DNA of 64,000 nucleotides. Source: Acipenser ruthenus (taxonomy: Eukaryota; Chordata; Actinopteri; Acipenseriformes; Acipenseridae). The DNA lies in NCBI RefSeq assembly GCF_902713425.1, contig NC_081198.1, forward strand, positions 11,723,492 to 11,787,491, in the 5' to 3' direction. Under the pieces are notes generated by a model. The model did not search any database. It had not been told where the DNA came from and worked only from the letters and a program-made list of their open reading frames with translations. Shown in pieces: positions 21,830-61,311 of the stretch. The first letter of the stretch is position 1; every line of letters begins with the position of its first letter. The position numbers were made by a program, and so were the translations under genes.

Positions 21830-24183
21830 CTTTTAGGGAGAACATAGTTTACTTTATTAAAGGCATAGATGATTGCAGCAGTTTCTGCAGAATGTCTTGC
21901 ACAGAAAAACAGAAAACACAAAAGCTTTTAACAAACCAGATTCTGACAAGGAACCCCTTGGCTCATCTCAGGAGTGTTGGAAGCTCCTTTCCCCAAAAAA
22001 ACAAACAAAAAAAAAAAAAAAAACACAAACCACTACACATTCCAAACACCATATTCTCATGCAGAGGAAGTGATTCTCTCCTTGTACCACAACTGGGTGA
22101 CTGGGACAGGGTGGCTGGTATAAAGAATGTTTAATACTGTGCCAAGCTCTATTATTTAGGGTGGAAGTAATGCTCTTTAATTTGAACACTGGAATGTTAT
22201 AGCTGCCCAAAAGCAGAATGTTTTCTGCATGTTATCTTACAATATGTTATTGTGTTCGAAGGTCCAAAATGTTCACTAAATAATGAGGATTATCAGTTTA
22301 TAGTGGACACAGAACAGCGGTAACCCTAGAACTATCAAGCCACAACAAGTGAAGCCAGACTTCCAAGATCACGGTCAGGCATTTGCAGCAATATGCCTCG
22401 TTTCCATGTAACTGCCAAAAAACCTAGTTTTTCAATGATCCAGATACAAACAGTTCAAGATACACAACTGCTGGATGATTTTAAACCCAAACTTTTTTTT
22501 TTTTTTTTTTTTAAAGTTCAGGATTTTTGGCCAATGGAAACAAGGCGATGTTAAAACAATACCCAGTTGTAAAGAATGCGATTATGCGGAAACGTTGGAC
22601 CTTTATTACGGCAAAAAGGTGTTTTTTTTTTCTGACCCAATATGTCCCAGCACCCAAACTTTTCTTTTCTTTATTTTTTTTAATTTGAAATGCAACAAGA
22701 AAAGCACGATCACAGCAAGTAGACACCTCGTACACATGATATTCATTCTTTTACCCTTTAAATACCAAATAAAAATGTCTCCTTTGCTGCCCAGATTGTA
22801 AAGAAATAACCATATATATATACTTTTCTTACCCTGTACATCTGTGACCCGTAGGTTCTGATCCTGTGAGAAAACTAGAGGATGTCCACATTTAATTGAA
22901 ACTGTCCACATTTAAGTCTTTTCAATTCTGCTGCGGCTTTGCAGTGCCAACCCAGTCTTTTTTTTTTTTTTTTTTTTTAGGGGAATTGCAAGTATGAACA
23001 AGCACTCGGCTGCATTGCTGTCAATCACATTATTTATCCTCAGACCTGGCTTTGTGCCCTGTATTGAACTAGCAGCTTTGGTGGACCCATTTGCTTTTAT
23101 TTATTTAAAGACACTGCTCACCAGGATATAAAACTACGAGCCAGTCACAAAGAAAGACACCTAAAGCTGTTTACAGACTATTAAAAGAAGGCAGAACATG
23201 AACTAAATAAAGAATCAAGCTCTGGTAAGCAACAGTAAAATTTCAGATATTATAATCAAACAAGGGAGGGGAGAGAAATAAAGGAGGAACACCCATTTAA
23301 AACCCTGTAAGTAGACGGTTGCTTTACCAGTAAACTGCAGCGCACATTACCCAGGATTTTTTTTTTGTTTTTGGATTGCTACAGAACAAAATCACAAAAT
23401 ACAGTATTGACTAATTGCAATCTCTACTGCAGCTATTAACATTACCATCTATATCAGTTTAGCTAATGGTGCTTGATTTGCGAGGCGTCTGCTCGTTTAC
23501 ACAATACCTTTCTTTCAAGACTAAAGAGATGCCCCTTTTAATTAAATACATTTACAAAAGCATCTCCCAGTGCCCATCATTCAGTAGACAGTACATTGAA
23601 TCGAATGGGTCTGCTGTGTCTACATTCCGATCACAAGCAGATTTGTGTTCAGTAGAAATAAAATGTACTCCTACTGTAATGATAAAGATGTTAAAATATT
23701 CAATTTTACCTTAACGAGCAAAGCATTCGTTAGTTTGTTTTTAAAAGAAATCAAGACTTTACAGCTCTATCTTTAACTTAACCAGCCAGTCTGCGTGCCT
23801 TTTCCACCTTCTTCACTTCTCTATACAGCCTGACAGTCTTCTGGACATACAATGTAGAGAGGATAAGAGGAGGCTCTGTGGATGAGTGGTGTTAGGTAAC
23901 CGAGTGAGACTGATGGTGGTCCTTCCCCTGGAGGTTGTCAGGAAGCATGATAGTGTTCAGATTTTTATTTCTACTTTAAAAATCTGTTTGGTTGCTCAGT
24001 CGCAGCTTCGTGCACACTCAGCAGCTTGGTGGAGCACTTACGCCCTCTTGTCACAGAGACACAGAGAGAGAGAGGAGAGGGCTGCCACCCGCATCGAGGG
24101 ACCGTGTGGGTCATTTACTGCTAACCCAACATGCCGTTAATTCAGTGGAGCTTGGATTCACAAGTTGTGCCCATCCTTGCCTT
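21830..24183 (-). other. smg7: Probable SMG7 3' UTR
   Basis: About 2.3 kb lie between the SMG7 stop codon and a reverse-strand AATAAA at 21853-21858, with no other gene in between. Several T-rich tracts on the plus strand (22492-22513, 22960-22978) are A-runs in the transcript. The extent is inferred from the first good poly(A) signal and not from transcript data; an earlier signal could be used. Confidence 0.5.
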
Positions 24184-50407
<26,224 letters not shown>

Positions 50408-50910
50408 GTATATCCCCGATTTCAGTCTAAGACTGGACCAGAAGCAGCAGCGACTCCCGGCGCCATATTGTTCCTCTCTCCGTCACTAGCAGCGGCCAGA
50501 GAAGAGAAACTTACAATCTTCGAGCTCCGAGGAGGGGAGGGGAATTTGAAACAAAACCAGGCACCAGCACAGACAGAAACTGAGAACAGACAAGTATCCG
50601 CCCTGCTCTCTTATGTACAGACTGTCAGAACCATGTTCTAATTAGAGAAAACGTTTTATTTATTTTTAAAATGAATAAGTGTTTTAACGTTTTGGCTTGA
50701 AGGAAGGAGCGTTTAAAGGCTCGCGCTCCCCCGTATATAACATTAACAACACGGTCTTCTAGGATACTAACTGCCAGCTGCTAGTCCCGCTCTCCTCCTC
50801 CAGGTTTCTATAGTAGAAGTGTTTATGAAACTGACTTCATTTTGGATAAGTCAGAGTTACCTTCGTGTAATAAACCACTGCACAAATTGAGCCAATATGG
50901 CGAGCACAGG
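50408..50910. promoter_or_regulatory. smg7: SMG7 5' UTR and promoter region
   Basis: Upstream of the SMG7 ATG the sequence becomes GC-richer. A YY1-like CGCCATATTG lies at 50461-50470, within about 60 bases of the start codon. A second YY1-like motif in the other orientation (CCAATATGGCGAG) lies at 50892-50904. Downstream YY1 sites are common in TATA-less housekeeping promoters. The TSS itself is not visible. Confidence 0.5.
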
Positions 50911-51475
50911 GAATCGTTTCTTACCCTTGTAAACCGTGTCTTCCCCGCCCTCTGTGCGTCACAGACCCACTGGGGAAACCGGCAGCTAATACCATAGACA
51001 TACAGTTAGGCCTAGATGTTGCGACAAAAAATGAAGAGATTTCAGAGGCAGCAGCACCGCCTTGTGTGTGACTAGTATGTACTGCCAGTGAAATTAAAAT
51101 CCAAATGTATGTGTGAATGATACTATTAGCCAAAAACATAATCAAGACTGTATTGTAATATGTAGTTGAAATACAGATAGCTAGATCACCCTTGGAATGC
51201 AGTGGGTTGAAATGCCTAAGAGTTACAGTCTGGGGGAAAAAAAGGGTTTAATTGGGGACAACAATTGGGGACTAAATCATAAGACAGTGTATGACGTCGA
51301 AAAACGTTTGATGTTACCCCGCTTTTGCAGTGATCTGCGTCTGCATGGGTTCTCCATAATGTTTTCTCCATAATGTTTTCTCCATTAAGCATGGCAGAGA
51401 TGCCTTTTAGCACTAGTACTACTATTAAACTAACATATCAAGGAAAGTGGAAAATCAGGGTACTGCCATTTCCAT

Positions 51476-51477
<2 letters not shown>
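50911..51477. other. Intergenic sequence between SMG7 and NMNAT2, no gene seen
   Basis: No exon, RNA gene or repeat that I can name. A 17-base word, CATAATGTTTTCTCCAT, is repeated in tandem near 51355-51387. Confidence 0.35.

Positions 51478-51553
<76 letters not shown>
51478..51553. repeat. (TA)n microsatellite
   Basis: About 38 TA units. Confidence 0.95.
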
Positions 51554-51554
<1 letters not shown>

Positions 51555-53194
51555 CTAATCAGCCCTCACAGCTGCCACAGCTCCCCTCAACCGCCAGAAG
51601 GTGTTAATATTAGACCAAAGTAAGAAAAGAAGATACTACATTATGTAAAAGTGGCACTTGTTCTTGAAAATCGAAATTAAGTCACAATTAAACCTCTAGT
51701 CATATTTTGTTGCATGCAATTTTTTTATTGTTTGTGTTTTGCCGTTCAGGACCACCGTAATACGATTAGAAAAAGCAGAACCATGCACACTCACATTTCT
51801 TTTGTTTGTCTTCTGCACTACTTGGGAGAAGAAACCACATGTTTTCACATTCTCATGCCTCCAGATTCTTGCATTCCTCTGTAAACGCCTTTCAAAATGC
51901 TTTCCACTGCTCATGCGATGGAGCACCATCTGTTGGAAGAACTGGGCTACTACATGAGTTGTAACAGAATTTACCTGGTATTATCTGTGCCTTTGGAATC
52001 CATGTTGCCGACTATTTTCGTGGCCTTACAATAAATCAAATTGTCTGTTTCTATTGGGGTCAGCAGAGTCGAAAGGATACTGCATCATGTGTTTCTTGCA
52101 GATGTTTTGTGGATTTTTCTTTTTAAATGTAGTGAGAATGCCCAACTACTAAGTGAGAGAAAATGGAAGTAAAATGCAGGCGATTATATATAAAATGAAC
52201 TGAGAAAATCCAAGCCCATTCTTCCTACATGACAAGACAGAGAATGTAATAAATCAAATGGCAAGTGTATTCTATTGCATACAGAATATTGTATAATATT
52301 TTTTTTAGTTCATCAAATGTTATTCATTATGGATTGTTATAGCCTTATAGTACAGTACATTATTTACTGTTTTCCTTTTCAGACCCTTTTATGTACAAGT
52401 GTTAAAAGCAGTGCCAGCTTTATCAGAATGGCTGTTTCTCAGAAGGTCAAAATGGCAACCACCTATGCTAGTTGTAGCCCATGTTGAAAGTAAGTAAAAC
52501 ACCAGTCAAAGGAAATAAATCCACAGACTCTTCTTCAGCTAATTATATTTGATACCTTTGTTGAGGCAAAAGCAGAGACAGCTGGGAATCAAACCCACGC
52601 ACTGTTAAGTAATCTAATCTAGGTGTTTAATAATTGTACCATTTGGGTTTATTAGTGATACGGCTTAAAGAAATGATACAATTATATTGACAGTTACTGT
52701 GTACTGAGAAAAGTAAAAAATGTTCACACATAATCATTTAATATGGCAATAACGTGGCCAAAGACAAGAAGATAGTTAAATAGCAAAAGCTATGCTTGTT
52801 ATACAGTCATGTCAGTGACCTATTGCTTTCCTTCTTATTCTCTCACTCATGACATTGGTTAGACTTCCCTGGGTTTGACAAGCTGCAACGGGGGATGCAA
52901 TAGGGCGGATTACATTTTCAAATGAGTAGACTGAATTATTTGTAGCCAGAAGCCAATTGTTGCAATTGTTCAAATGTATCTACTCACTCCAGTCCCTATC
53001 TAAGCAAGACAGCACAAGGTATGGGCCCATTTGCAATCTACAAACTGATCTGAAGTACTGTATGAATTTCATTTATCTTAACAGTGCTGTATTTGATAAC
53101 TGTCCAGCAGATGGTGCTGGTGTATATATATATTTGTGTCCATTAGGCGTATTAGGAGAATCTTCTTCATTTCTTCATAATGCACTTGATAATT
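51554..53194. other. Intergenic sequence, no gene seen
   Basis: No convincing exon or named repeat. It ends where the LINE fragment begins. Confidence 0.35.
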
Positions 53195-54185
53195 TAGTAC
53201 TGTACTAGCTGCAGTCGGTTTATGGCATGTGCCAGGCGACCACCATAGAGAGAGTTGCAGTAGTCGAGTCGAGAGGAGACAAATGCATGACAGAGGGAAA
53301 GGTAGGGGCGGATTTTGGCGATGTTTCAAAGATGGTAGAAGGAAGATTTGACCACGGAGGAGATGTGGGCATCAAAGGAGAGGTTGCTGTCAAGAAGTAC
53401 ACCAAGGCTTCGTACTGTGGGGGAAGGCAGCAGCAGACAGTTTCCGAGGTTCAGGGTAGCTATATTGAGATTCTTAAGTTGAGTTTTAGATCCTACTCGA
53501 AGCAGTTCAAATTTGCTAGTGTTGAGCTGAAGAAAATTGGCAGACATCCAGGCCTCGCTGTCTTGAATGCAAGCCAAGAGCTGGACCATGGTAGAGGGGC
53601 TTCCAGGGTCGAGTTTTAAGTAGAGCTGGGTGTCATCAGCATAGGAGTGAAACATGAGGTTGTGTTGGTGACCCAAGGGAAGCATGTAGATGTTAAGAGA
53701 AGAGGCCCAAGAACAGACCCTTGAGGGATACCACAAGTGATTGGCTTTGCAACACCACTGCATCCAGCATAGAAAACAGACTGCATGCGTCCGGATAGGT
53801 AAGAGGACATCCAGGAGAGACAGGTTCCAGAGATCCCAGCATACTTGTGAAGGAGGTCAAGAAGAATGCTATGATCTGTGGTGTCAAAAGCGGCTGTTCG
53901 GTCAAGGAGGACAAGCACAGAGGGAGCAGCAGCATCAGCATTAAGCAGGAGATCATTCACAATCCGGAGCAGAGCAGTTTCAGTACTGTGATGCGGTCGG
54001 AAGCCAGACTGTAGAGATTCAAGCAGATTGTTATCCGTGAGGTGTTTCATCAGCTGACTGGCTACAGTACTTTCGGTGGTTTTGGAGAGAAAAGGGAGAT
54101 TGGAGATGGGATGGAAATTAGATAAAACAGCTGGGTCGAGGGAGGGTTTTTTGAGTACCGGGGTAACTCGGGCAAGCTTTATTGA
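53195..54185 (-). mobile_element. L2-type LINE reverse transcriptase fragment
   Basis: On the minus strand from about 54185 the reverse-transcriptase core reads LQSGFRPHHSTETALLRIVN, LLDRTAAFDTTDHSILLDLL, GISGTCLSWMSSYLSGRMQ, CGIPQGSVLGPLL, FHSYADDTQLYLKLDPGSPS and LGVLLDSNLSFDAHISSVVK. YADD is the catalytic motif. The protein order is that of L2/CR1-group LINEs. The frame shifts between GPLL and the YADD block. Both the 5' end (endonuclease) and the 3' tail are missing, so it is dead. Confidence 0.88.
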
Positions 54186-54414
54186 TTACAACAAGTTCAA
54201 CCTATTCCAAACCATTTCTGTAAATTCTCATAATACCATAATTTATGTGAAAGCTTACAGTAGTGTTGTAACAAGAATAATTTGGCCCTATTATTTACAC
54301 ATAATAAATGCCAATAATTTTGCTATTTTCAACAAATTTTTAAAATTTTAACATGGCAAAAGATTCTGCCACAGGGGTGGGTGAGTGGGTCCTATTGATT
54401 GATTGATTGATTGA

Positions 54415-54419
<5 letters not shown>

Positions 54420-54496
<77 letters not shown>
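54420..54496. repeat. (TA)n array left of Tc1
   Basis: About 38 TA units abutting the left end of the Tc1 element. A short (TTGA)n tract precedes it at about 54396-54414. Confidence 0.95.
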
Positions 54497-54499
<3 letters not shown>

Positions 54500-56091
54500 T
54501 GCCTTGCAAAAGTATTCAGACCCCTGACCAATTCTCTCATATTACTGAATTACAAATGGTACATTGAAATTTCGTTCTGTTTGATATTTTATTTTAAAAC
54601 ACTGAAACTCAAAATCAATTAATGTAAGGTGAAATTGGTTTTATGTTGGGAAATATTTTTAAGAAAAATAAAAAACTGAAATATCTTGCTTGCATAAGTA
54701 TTCAACCCCTGTGCTGTGGAAGCTCCCAGTTTACACCAATGAAAGAAATTGCCCTAACGAGGACACAATTACCTTACCATTGGCCTCCACCTGTGAACCA
54801 TTAAAGTTGCTGTCACATTTTCTAGATAAAAACCTGTTGAAGGATCATTGGTCAGGCTGTGAATCTGAAGGAAAATGAAGAACAAAGAGCATTCTACAAA
54901 AGTTAGAGATAAAGTAATACAAATGCATAGATTACGGAAAGGGTACAAAATAATATCCAAGTGTTTGGATATCCCAGTGAGCACAGTTGGATCAATAATC
55001 AGGAAGTGGAAGCTGCATCACACCACCCAGGCACTGCCAAGAAAAAGCCATCCCTCAAAACTCAGCGCTCAAACAAGGAGGAGACTTGTGAGAGAAGCCA
55101 CAGAGAGGCCAACAATCACTTTGAAGGAGCTACAGAGTTCAGTAGCTGGGAGTGGAGTAATGGTGCACCAGTCAACCATATCAAGAGCTCTGCATAACAC
55201 TGGCCTGTATGGGAGGGTGGCAAGAAAGAAGCCGTTACTCAAAAAGTACCATCTGAAAGCACATCTGGAGTTTGCCAGAAAACATGAGAGTGACCCAGCT
55301 GCAATGTGGGAAAAGGTTTTGTGATCAGATGAGACCAAGATAGAGCTTTTTGGCCAAAACTCAAAGCGCTATGTGTGGCGCAAACCTAACATTGCCCATG
55401 CCTCAAGACACACCATCCCTACAGTGAAGTATGGTGGTGGCAGCATCGTGCTGTGGGGATGCTTCTCATCAGCAGGGACTGGGCATCTTGTTAAAATTGA
55501 AGGAAGAATGGATGGAGCAAAATACAGGGAAATACTGCAAGAGAACCTGCTTCAGTCCACTAAAAAACTGAAGCTTGGGAGGAAATTCACCTTTCAGAAG
55601 GACAATGATCCCAATCACAAGGATCAAGAACAAAAAGGTGAATGTCCTACAGTGGCCCAGTCAAAGTCCTGATCTCAATCCCATTGAGAATCTGTGGCAC
55701 TATTTGAAAATTGCGGTCCACAAGCGTCGTCCAACCAACCTGAACAACCTGGAGCAAATCTGCCAAGAAGAATGGGACAAAATCACTCAGACACCGTGTG
55801 CAAAGCTGGTACATACTTACCCCGAAAGACTTAAAGCTGTTATTGCAGCGAAAGGTGGCTCTACCAAATATTAATGTGTGGGGGTTGAATACTTATGCAA
55901 GCAAGATATTTCAGTTTTTTATTTTTCTTAAAAATATTTCCCAACATAAAACCAATGTCACCTTACAATAATTGATTTTCAGTTTCAGTGTTTAAAAATA
56001 AAATATCAAACAGAACAAAATTTCAATGTACCATTTGTAATTCAGTAATATGAGAGAATTGGTCAGGAGTCTGAATACTTTTGCAAGGCTC

Positions 56092-56093
<2 letters not shown>
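54497..56093 (+). mobile_element. Tc1-like transposon with long inverted repeats, near intact
   Basis: 1597 bases; inverted repeats of about 215-225 bases starting CAGTGCCTTGCAAAAGTATT on the left and ending ATACTTTTGCAAGGCTCTG on the right. Inner and outer AAGTATTCA motifs fit an IR/DR arrangement. The plus-strand transposase begins near 54875 (MKNKEHSTKVRDKVIQMHRL) with HTH (IISKCLDIPVSTVGSIIRKW). The DDE motifs are [22 protein letters not shown] and [15 protein letters not shown], ending AAKGGSTKY and a stop at 55874. One in-frame stop (at the Trp before SDET) and one frame change after DNDPNHK interrupt it. A TA array borders each end. Apparently younger than the other Tc elements here. 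Confidence 0.93.

Positions 56094-56095
<2 letters not shown>

Positions 56096-56174
<79 letters not shown>
56096..56174. repeat. (TA)n array right of Tc1
   Basis: About 39 TA units starting 3-4 bases after the right end of the Tc1 element. Confidence 0.95.
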
Positions 56175-56176
<2 letters not shown>

Positions 56177-56219
56177 CTCATCCTACTCAAATATCAAATC
56201 CCTAGTTCCTGCTCTGTAC

Positions 56220-56380
56220 CTTTAAACATGGCTAAGGGAGTGACGTAGTGCGTATATGACGGGAGAATCGGTTAGTGCAGCAATCAGTCTGAGCCTCGCC
56301 TTGCTCTTCTGCAGACGCACAGGGCACACAAATACTGAGGGATAAAAACGGTGCTTGGAATAAAGAAACCAAGCCTAATC
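56220..56380 (+). promoter_or_regulatory. nmnat2: Putative NMNAT2 promoter/5' UTR
   Basis: A CRE-like TGACGTAG at 56241-56248 and ATGACGGG just downstream precede the start codon. A TATA-like GATAAAAACGG at 56341 is too close to the ATG to be the core promoter unless the 5' UTR is very short. NMNAT2 has been reported to be CREB-responsive in mammals, which would fit, but this is inference. Confidence 0.4.
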
Positions 56381-56465
56381 ATGACCGAAACCACGAAGAC
56401 GCACGTTATCCTGCTATCCTGTGGCAGTTTTAATCCCATCACCAAGGGGCACATCCATATGTTCG
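56381..56465 (+). CDS. nmnat2: Nicotinamide mononucleotide adenylyltransferase 2, first coding exon (partial)
   Basis: The exon encodes 28 codons plus one base: [20 protein letters not shown], then TKGHIHMF, ending at a GGTAGG donor in phase 1. Residues 1-28 match human NMNAT2 except H for Q near the end. [13 protein letters not shown] is the nucleotidyltransferase ATP-binding loop with the (T/H)xGH motif. NMNAT2 joins NMN and ATP to NAD. It is Golgi- and vesicle-associated in neurons, labile, and its loss triggers SARM1-dependent axon degeneration. The remaining exons lie beyond the right edge; the first intron exceeds 7.5 kb, as is usual for this gene. Divergent from SMG7, as in mammals. 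Confidence 0.95.
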
Positions 56466-58798
56466 GTAGGTTTTTATGTTTAGTATTTTGTTGGGAAGGA
56501 TGTGTGCTTTAATGTTAGTTGCTGGCTGGGGTCCACATCTGTTGGGTGAATGCTGTTCTAATGTAAGCTTTAGCTAAGGGATTAATAGAAGAAAATAAAA
56601 CAAAATGAAACAGCTGCATAGTATTAAGTTAACATATTGTACAGCGCATATCTGATTTAATTTGCTTTTTTTTTTTGTTTGTTTTTTTGTTTGTTTGTTT
56701 TCTAAATCCGGGTCGTTACCTTCGATCGCTGTCCAATACTAGTGGTGCTGAAATTGCTTACTGGTTTAGAAATGGGGAGTTTGTATTATCAGGTGATTGG
56801 TGCATATTGATAAGCAAAGCGACGTGCCTTTTGACACGTGTAGTGCGCATATCAATTTAGGTAATTCCCACATAGATAGAAAAAAAACATAACAATATTG
56901 TTTGCTGGATAATAACATTTATTAAAGTTTATTTTATGGGTTCTAGAGATTAATCGATGGGTTTGTGGATTGTTTTTATTATTTATGTGGATGTAATTTA
57001 TTTGTCAAAATATGATGAAAAGTGAATTATCTTTCGCATACCAAGTTGTTATTGTCTTAAATCCACAAAGTTCAAATATTCACTTTTAATGTGTATATTG
57101 TTTATAATTAAATATTACTAGACTGGACTGCTGCTCACATTTTACTGCGTCATCTGGATGAAGAACTACCTATTTTGTTTAGTTTAAACATAAACTGATA
57201 ATCTGAACAATTCTAGAAAATATCCATTAACCAATTGTGATATAAAGATGTTCTCCAAACGAGCACAAGATTCAAAAATTGTACAGCCTTTATACGAACA
57301 CTGTAAAGAATTTGTTTTTGACAAAATGATCAAATATAATACAACTAACTGTTCTATTTATGGGTTGGTTTGAAGAAGTAGAACAAAAACGAGTTCATTT
57401 CTGACACATTATATCTCTTGTAATTATTTATATTATTTTACACTGTGCAGCGGATAGGATGACAAAGACATTTATAATATGCCTTTTGTTACTAGTGGCT
57501 AATGCCATGAAAATTCCTAAGAAGGTCAACCCATGCTGGAATGGTTCAAGCCTTCTGTAGAGTTCTAGAATGAAGTGGGAATCAGGCTGGAGTTGGTGTG
57601 AACCATTCTAGAATGGGGTAGATTGTGATGCTGCCTTAAGGACTTTGGTGTATGTTTTTTATTTATTTTTTATTTATTTATTAACCCAAATTATATATGT
57701 CCATTGGAAAGGAGATGTAGGCTGAAAGAAATAACAATTCTTTTTAAATGTGTTCTTCTTAAATATGTAATATGATACATTTCATAGTAATTGTCTAAAC
57801 TGACTTTTGCTAGTCATACTTAAAAACTCAAGCGACACTAGGCTATTTAGTTGCATCAATGAACAATGAATGCACCTACTTCACATATGTAATTTTAGAT
57901 GGACGTTATCTATTTGCATTGTTTTAAAAAAAAAACATGTTATTTTCAAACTGGAAAATAATGCTGTGGCTTTAATCCAATGACCAAGGGTTCACTGTCA
58001 GTCAGACTTTATTGGTTATGAAAATGAATTGTAAATTCAGTTCTTTTTTTACAGCTGGGATTTAATTGAGATATTCTTTTTGCATCTGTCAAATATTACG
58101 GATACACTTTGTTTTGTGTTCAAGACCATCAATATGGCAATCTACATGATTCATTTTACATTCTTCAACCTCTTTGTCAGACTCATCGCAATGTCAAATG
58201 TTTTGTCAAAGTAGTAATAATTACTGATTTTTATTGTTGTTTGGTGAAGCATTCAGTCTTCATTTCTAGTTAAGCCTGTTAGACAGAGCTCAATAGATTA
58301 GAATATTTTCAGCTTGTATTTTCACTGTGGAATACTGTACAACTTTATCAGAATCTAAGACAGGTCTATTAAGTCAGTACAGTAGACTGATGCTCTTAGT
58401 TTTTGTTATGTTGGAAAACTGTGACTTTATCAAGCTTTTCAAAAACACTAGTTTGCAGCATGTTGCAGCAATATATTGACTTTGCATAGTTGTGCAGTCC
58501 TCCAGCACAATTACTGTATTTTGTTTTGTTATTGTGTAACAATTCATTGCAAGTCAGATTGTGAACATTTGATCAGTTTGTCATGTTTGTCAAATTTGCA
58601 TTGTAAAAGGTGCCATCCATCCTTATTATGATCTGTAATCGATTGTTTAGCCTGACTGCATCTCATATGGTGCAAGTGATTACAATTCATTAATGATGAG
58701 TCAGTTGTGTAATTCCCCATGGAGACAGGATTTGCTCCTAAACCCTAATGATGTTTTAAGTCATCCATTACTTCTGAGATATGGTCTCTTACATTATT

Positions 58799-58800
<2 letters not shown>

Positions 58801-58849
<49 letters not shown>
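58801..58849. repeat. (TTG)n microsatellite
   Basis: About 16 TTG units in NMNAT2 intron 1. Confidence 0.95.
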
Positions 58850-59083
58850 AACAGTACACTTTATAGTTCCAATATTGTTTCAGTGAGCAATGGCTTTCAA
58901 CTCTCTTTAAAATAGTCTGCTTAATCTTCCTATCGCTTCCGCTATCCCTGTGTACATACTGATCTCGCTGTGTTGTTATCTTGTGCTATGCAGCAACAAA
59001 TGCTCACTTATCTCCCTCTGTCTCTCTCCCATCACATAGGACACACTCCTGACTGACCTCAGCTTTGCATGCCTTCAGCACAT

Positions 59084-59119
59084 GTCTGTCTGTCTGTTTG
59101 TCTGTCTGTCTTTCTGTCT
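59084..59119. repeat. (CTGT)n microsatellite
   Basis: About nine CTGT units with two T substitutions. Confidence 0.85.
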
Positions 59120-60852
59120 TCCCACCTGTCAGTCCATCCGCTCCGGCTGTAGTTTGACAATTGGGAGAGTTTCACTGGGTCCCCCTTTTATCCTTTACAC
59201 TTGTATTCTGTTTTCTGTTTATATTGCTTCTTTATTCTTCTATGTCTCTTGGCCAGGGTATATGGGAACAATTTTTATGTCACATGCCATTCGGCAGGAA
59301 ACATAGAAGGTGATACATCTCATCCAGCAAAAGAGTCACAGCTCTTTAATTCTGGAAAACTACGGTCCCTATAATGGGTTTGCCTGTTATATTGCTACTG
59401 CAAGTGTACTTAAATAAATAGCCTGCTCCTATTTACAGAGAATCAATACAAAAGGATGTATAATTATGTTACATAATCTTTAAAGAGGTAGAGAGGTTGC
59501 TTTCCATTTCCTGGGAAAGTTTCAGGCTTATTACTGTGGCATTATTCAGTAGTTTTCCCTTCGGCATTTACAGTGTCAATGACTGATTTGCATTTGATCT
59601 TAAAAAAAATGTAAATACACCATAAAACATAAGCAGTAACAGTCCCAGGTGTGGCAGTTATCTGGAAGGAAATGGCTAAACTGGGACAGTTAATCCTCCT
59701 GGAGTGAGCATGAGGGTACATTGATGTCATTTTGTGGTAGGATCTGTATCTAATAATCTCATTGTCACTGTGAATCAGTATAGCCAGTGCTATTTAGGGC
59801 ATAGAAATTGCTTTATCAGAAGAGAGCTCATTCCACACAAAATCCAAAACACAGAGCACTCACTGCCTGTATACAAGCATGTTGCAGAATTGTGCACACA
59901 GTGACTGAAGGGGTTGTACAAGGTTGATAATGCACATTACCCAAGGCATTGAAGTATTCAAGTAAAAAAAGATCTGGGGGGAGCTGGTGACTGAGTAGGA
60001 CTGAGATGTGGAGCAATTTCCCCTGACTGACATTCCAAGTCCCCGCTATTCTTCTTACAGTAGTTGCTGGTATATTATTTATCCAACTGCTCTTTTTATT
60101 CTTATGTTTGTAAAGCCTGTAGTGCATTGGTAAAAGTGTAACTGTTATAATTGTATAAATACCTTTGTTATCACTGATGATTTCACATTGCTTTACTGTT
60201 TCCAGGACAGTCTGCATGCAGGAAATAGCTGACTTCTGCACAGTAACATGTGGCATTGCAAAATTCTTAGCAACTTCCGACACTGAAAATCAAGAGACTG
60301 TCACAAGAACAGCAATGTAAAACACAAGACTATAGAGATTTACCACCAGACATATATCTGTAGCTAAACAGAAATAGAGAAAGACTCTTCACAGCTAATA
60401 AATAACCTGTATGTAATTTCACAAGCTTATTTTCTGCAAGTTGGACCAGCTGTATTATTAAGCTTCACTTGTTTATACCTCTCTTGATTTCCATTTGGAG
60501 AATCTGCATTACAATGGCTTTGAAACCTGGAAACCAGAATTGAAGGTATCAACTATCATATTAATCTGTTTGTACACGGTTTGTATTGATTTTCTACTCG
60601 GCCAGTGCGGAATCATTTTCAGTGTAAACCCTTCATCTTGTGATAATTGAAAAAATAATTATTTGAGCTGCATCAGCTAAGGGAGAAAGTGCACTGAAGG
60701 TTTAAATTGGGTAAAAATAGGCTTAAAACTTACAATTTGTGTAGTTAGTCATTCAGAGGTTGGCAATGAGGAATTAGTTAAACTGTATTTACTTGATTTT
60801 GGAGAAGTCACCTTACCTTCATATTCCTCATTCTCAGGCAGCTTTGTGTATA

Positions 60853-60875
60853 ACACACACACACGCGCGCACGCA

Positions 60876-60907
<32 letters not shown>

Positions 60908-60911
60908 CACA
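60853..60911. repeat. (CA)n/(CGCA)n compound microsatellite
   Basis: AC run, then CG and ACGC units, then AC run again. Confidence 0.95.
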
Positions 60912-61311
60912 ATCCCCAGGAAAAGAAACGCAGCATCTCAGCTACATCACCTTTGGTAAAGGTTTTCTAAAACAAGTACATTAATCTCTTGTCTGTCAAT
61001 GCTGTCACCGTGAATCGTCCTTTCTAAGTTGAAAATGCTTACATGTTTATTTTTTCATTGCTACCTTAACATATTGGTTACCAGTAGCTTAAAGACAGAT
61101 AATCGATCAAAAGGGTTTTACTTTATTGTACTCTGTAAATGGCAGATTAGCAAACAGAACAGCAAGAGATGGTATTACTCCCTCTTTTTCTACCTCACCT
61201 TTATTAGAATGTCGCTTCACCAATGCTTTCCTCTTACCGAACAGGTAGCTGAATATCAGTGGGTGACCTTCATTCCCACTATTAAAGCCTCATTTTACAC
61301 CTTAAACCGAA

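Noticed and set aside
52579-52650. tRNA-like B box (GGTTTGATTCCCAG on the minus strand)
   Set aside because: No A box or cloverleaf arms at the right distance; at most a decayed SINE scrap.
53227-53619. 130-codon plus-strand open frame
   Set aside because: It is the antisense of the L2-type reverse transcriptase fragment.
59828-60283. 151-codon minus-strand open frame in NMNAT2 intron 1
   Set aside because: No recognisable motif, unbiased composition and an AT-rich intron; compatible with chance.
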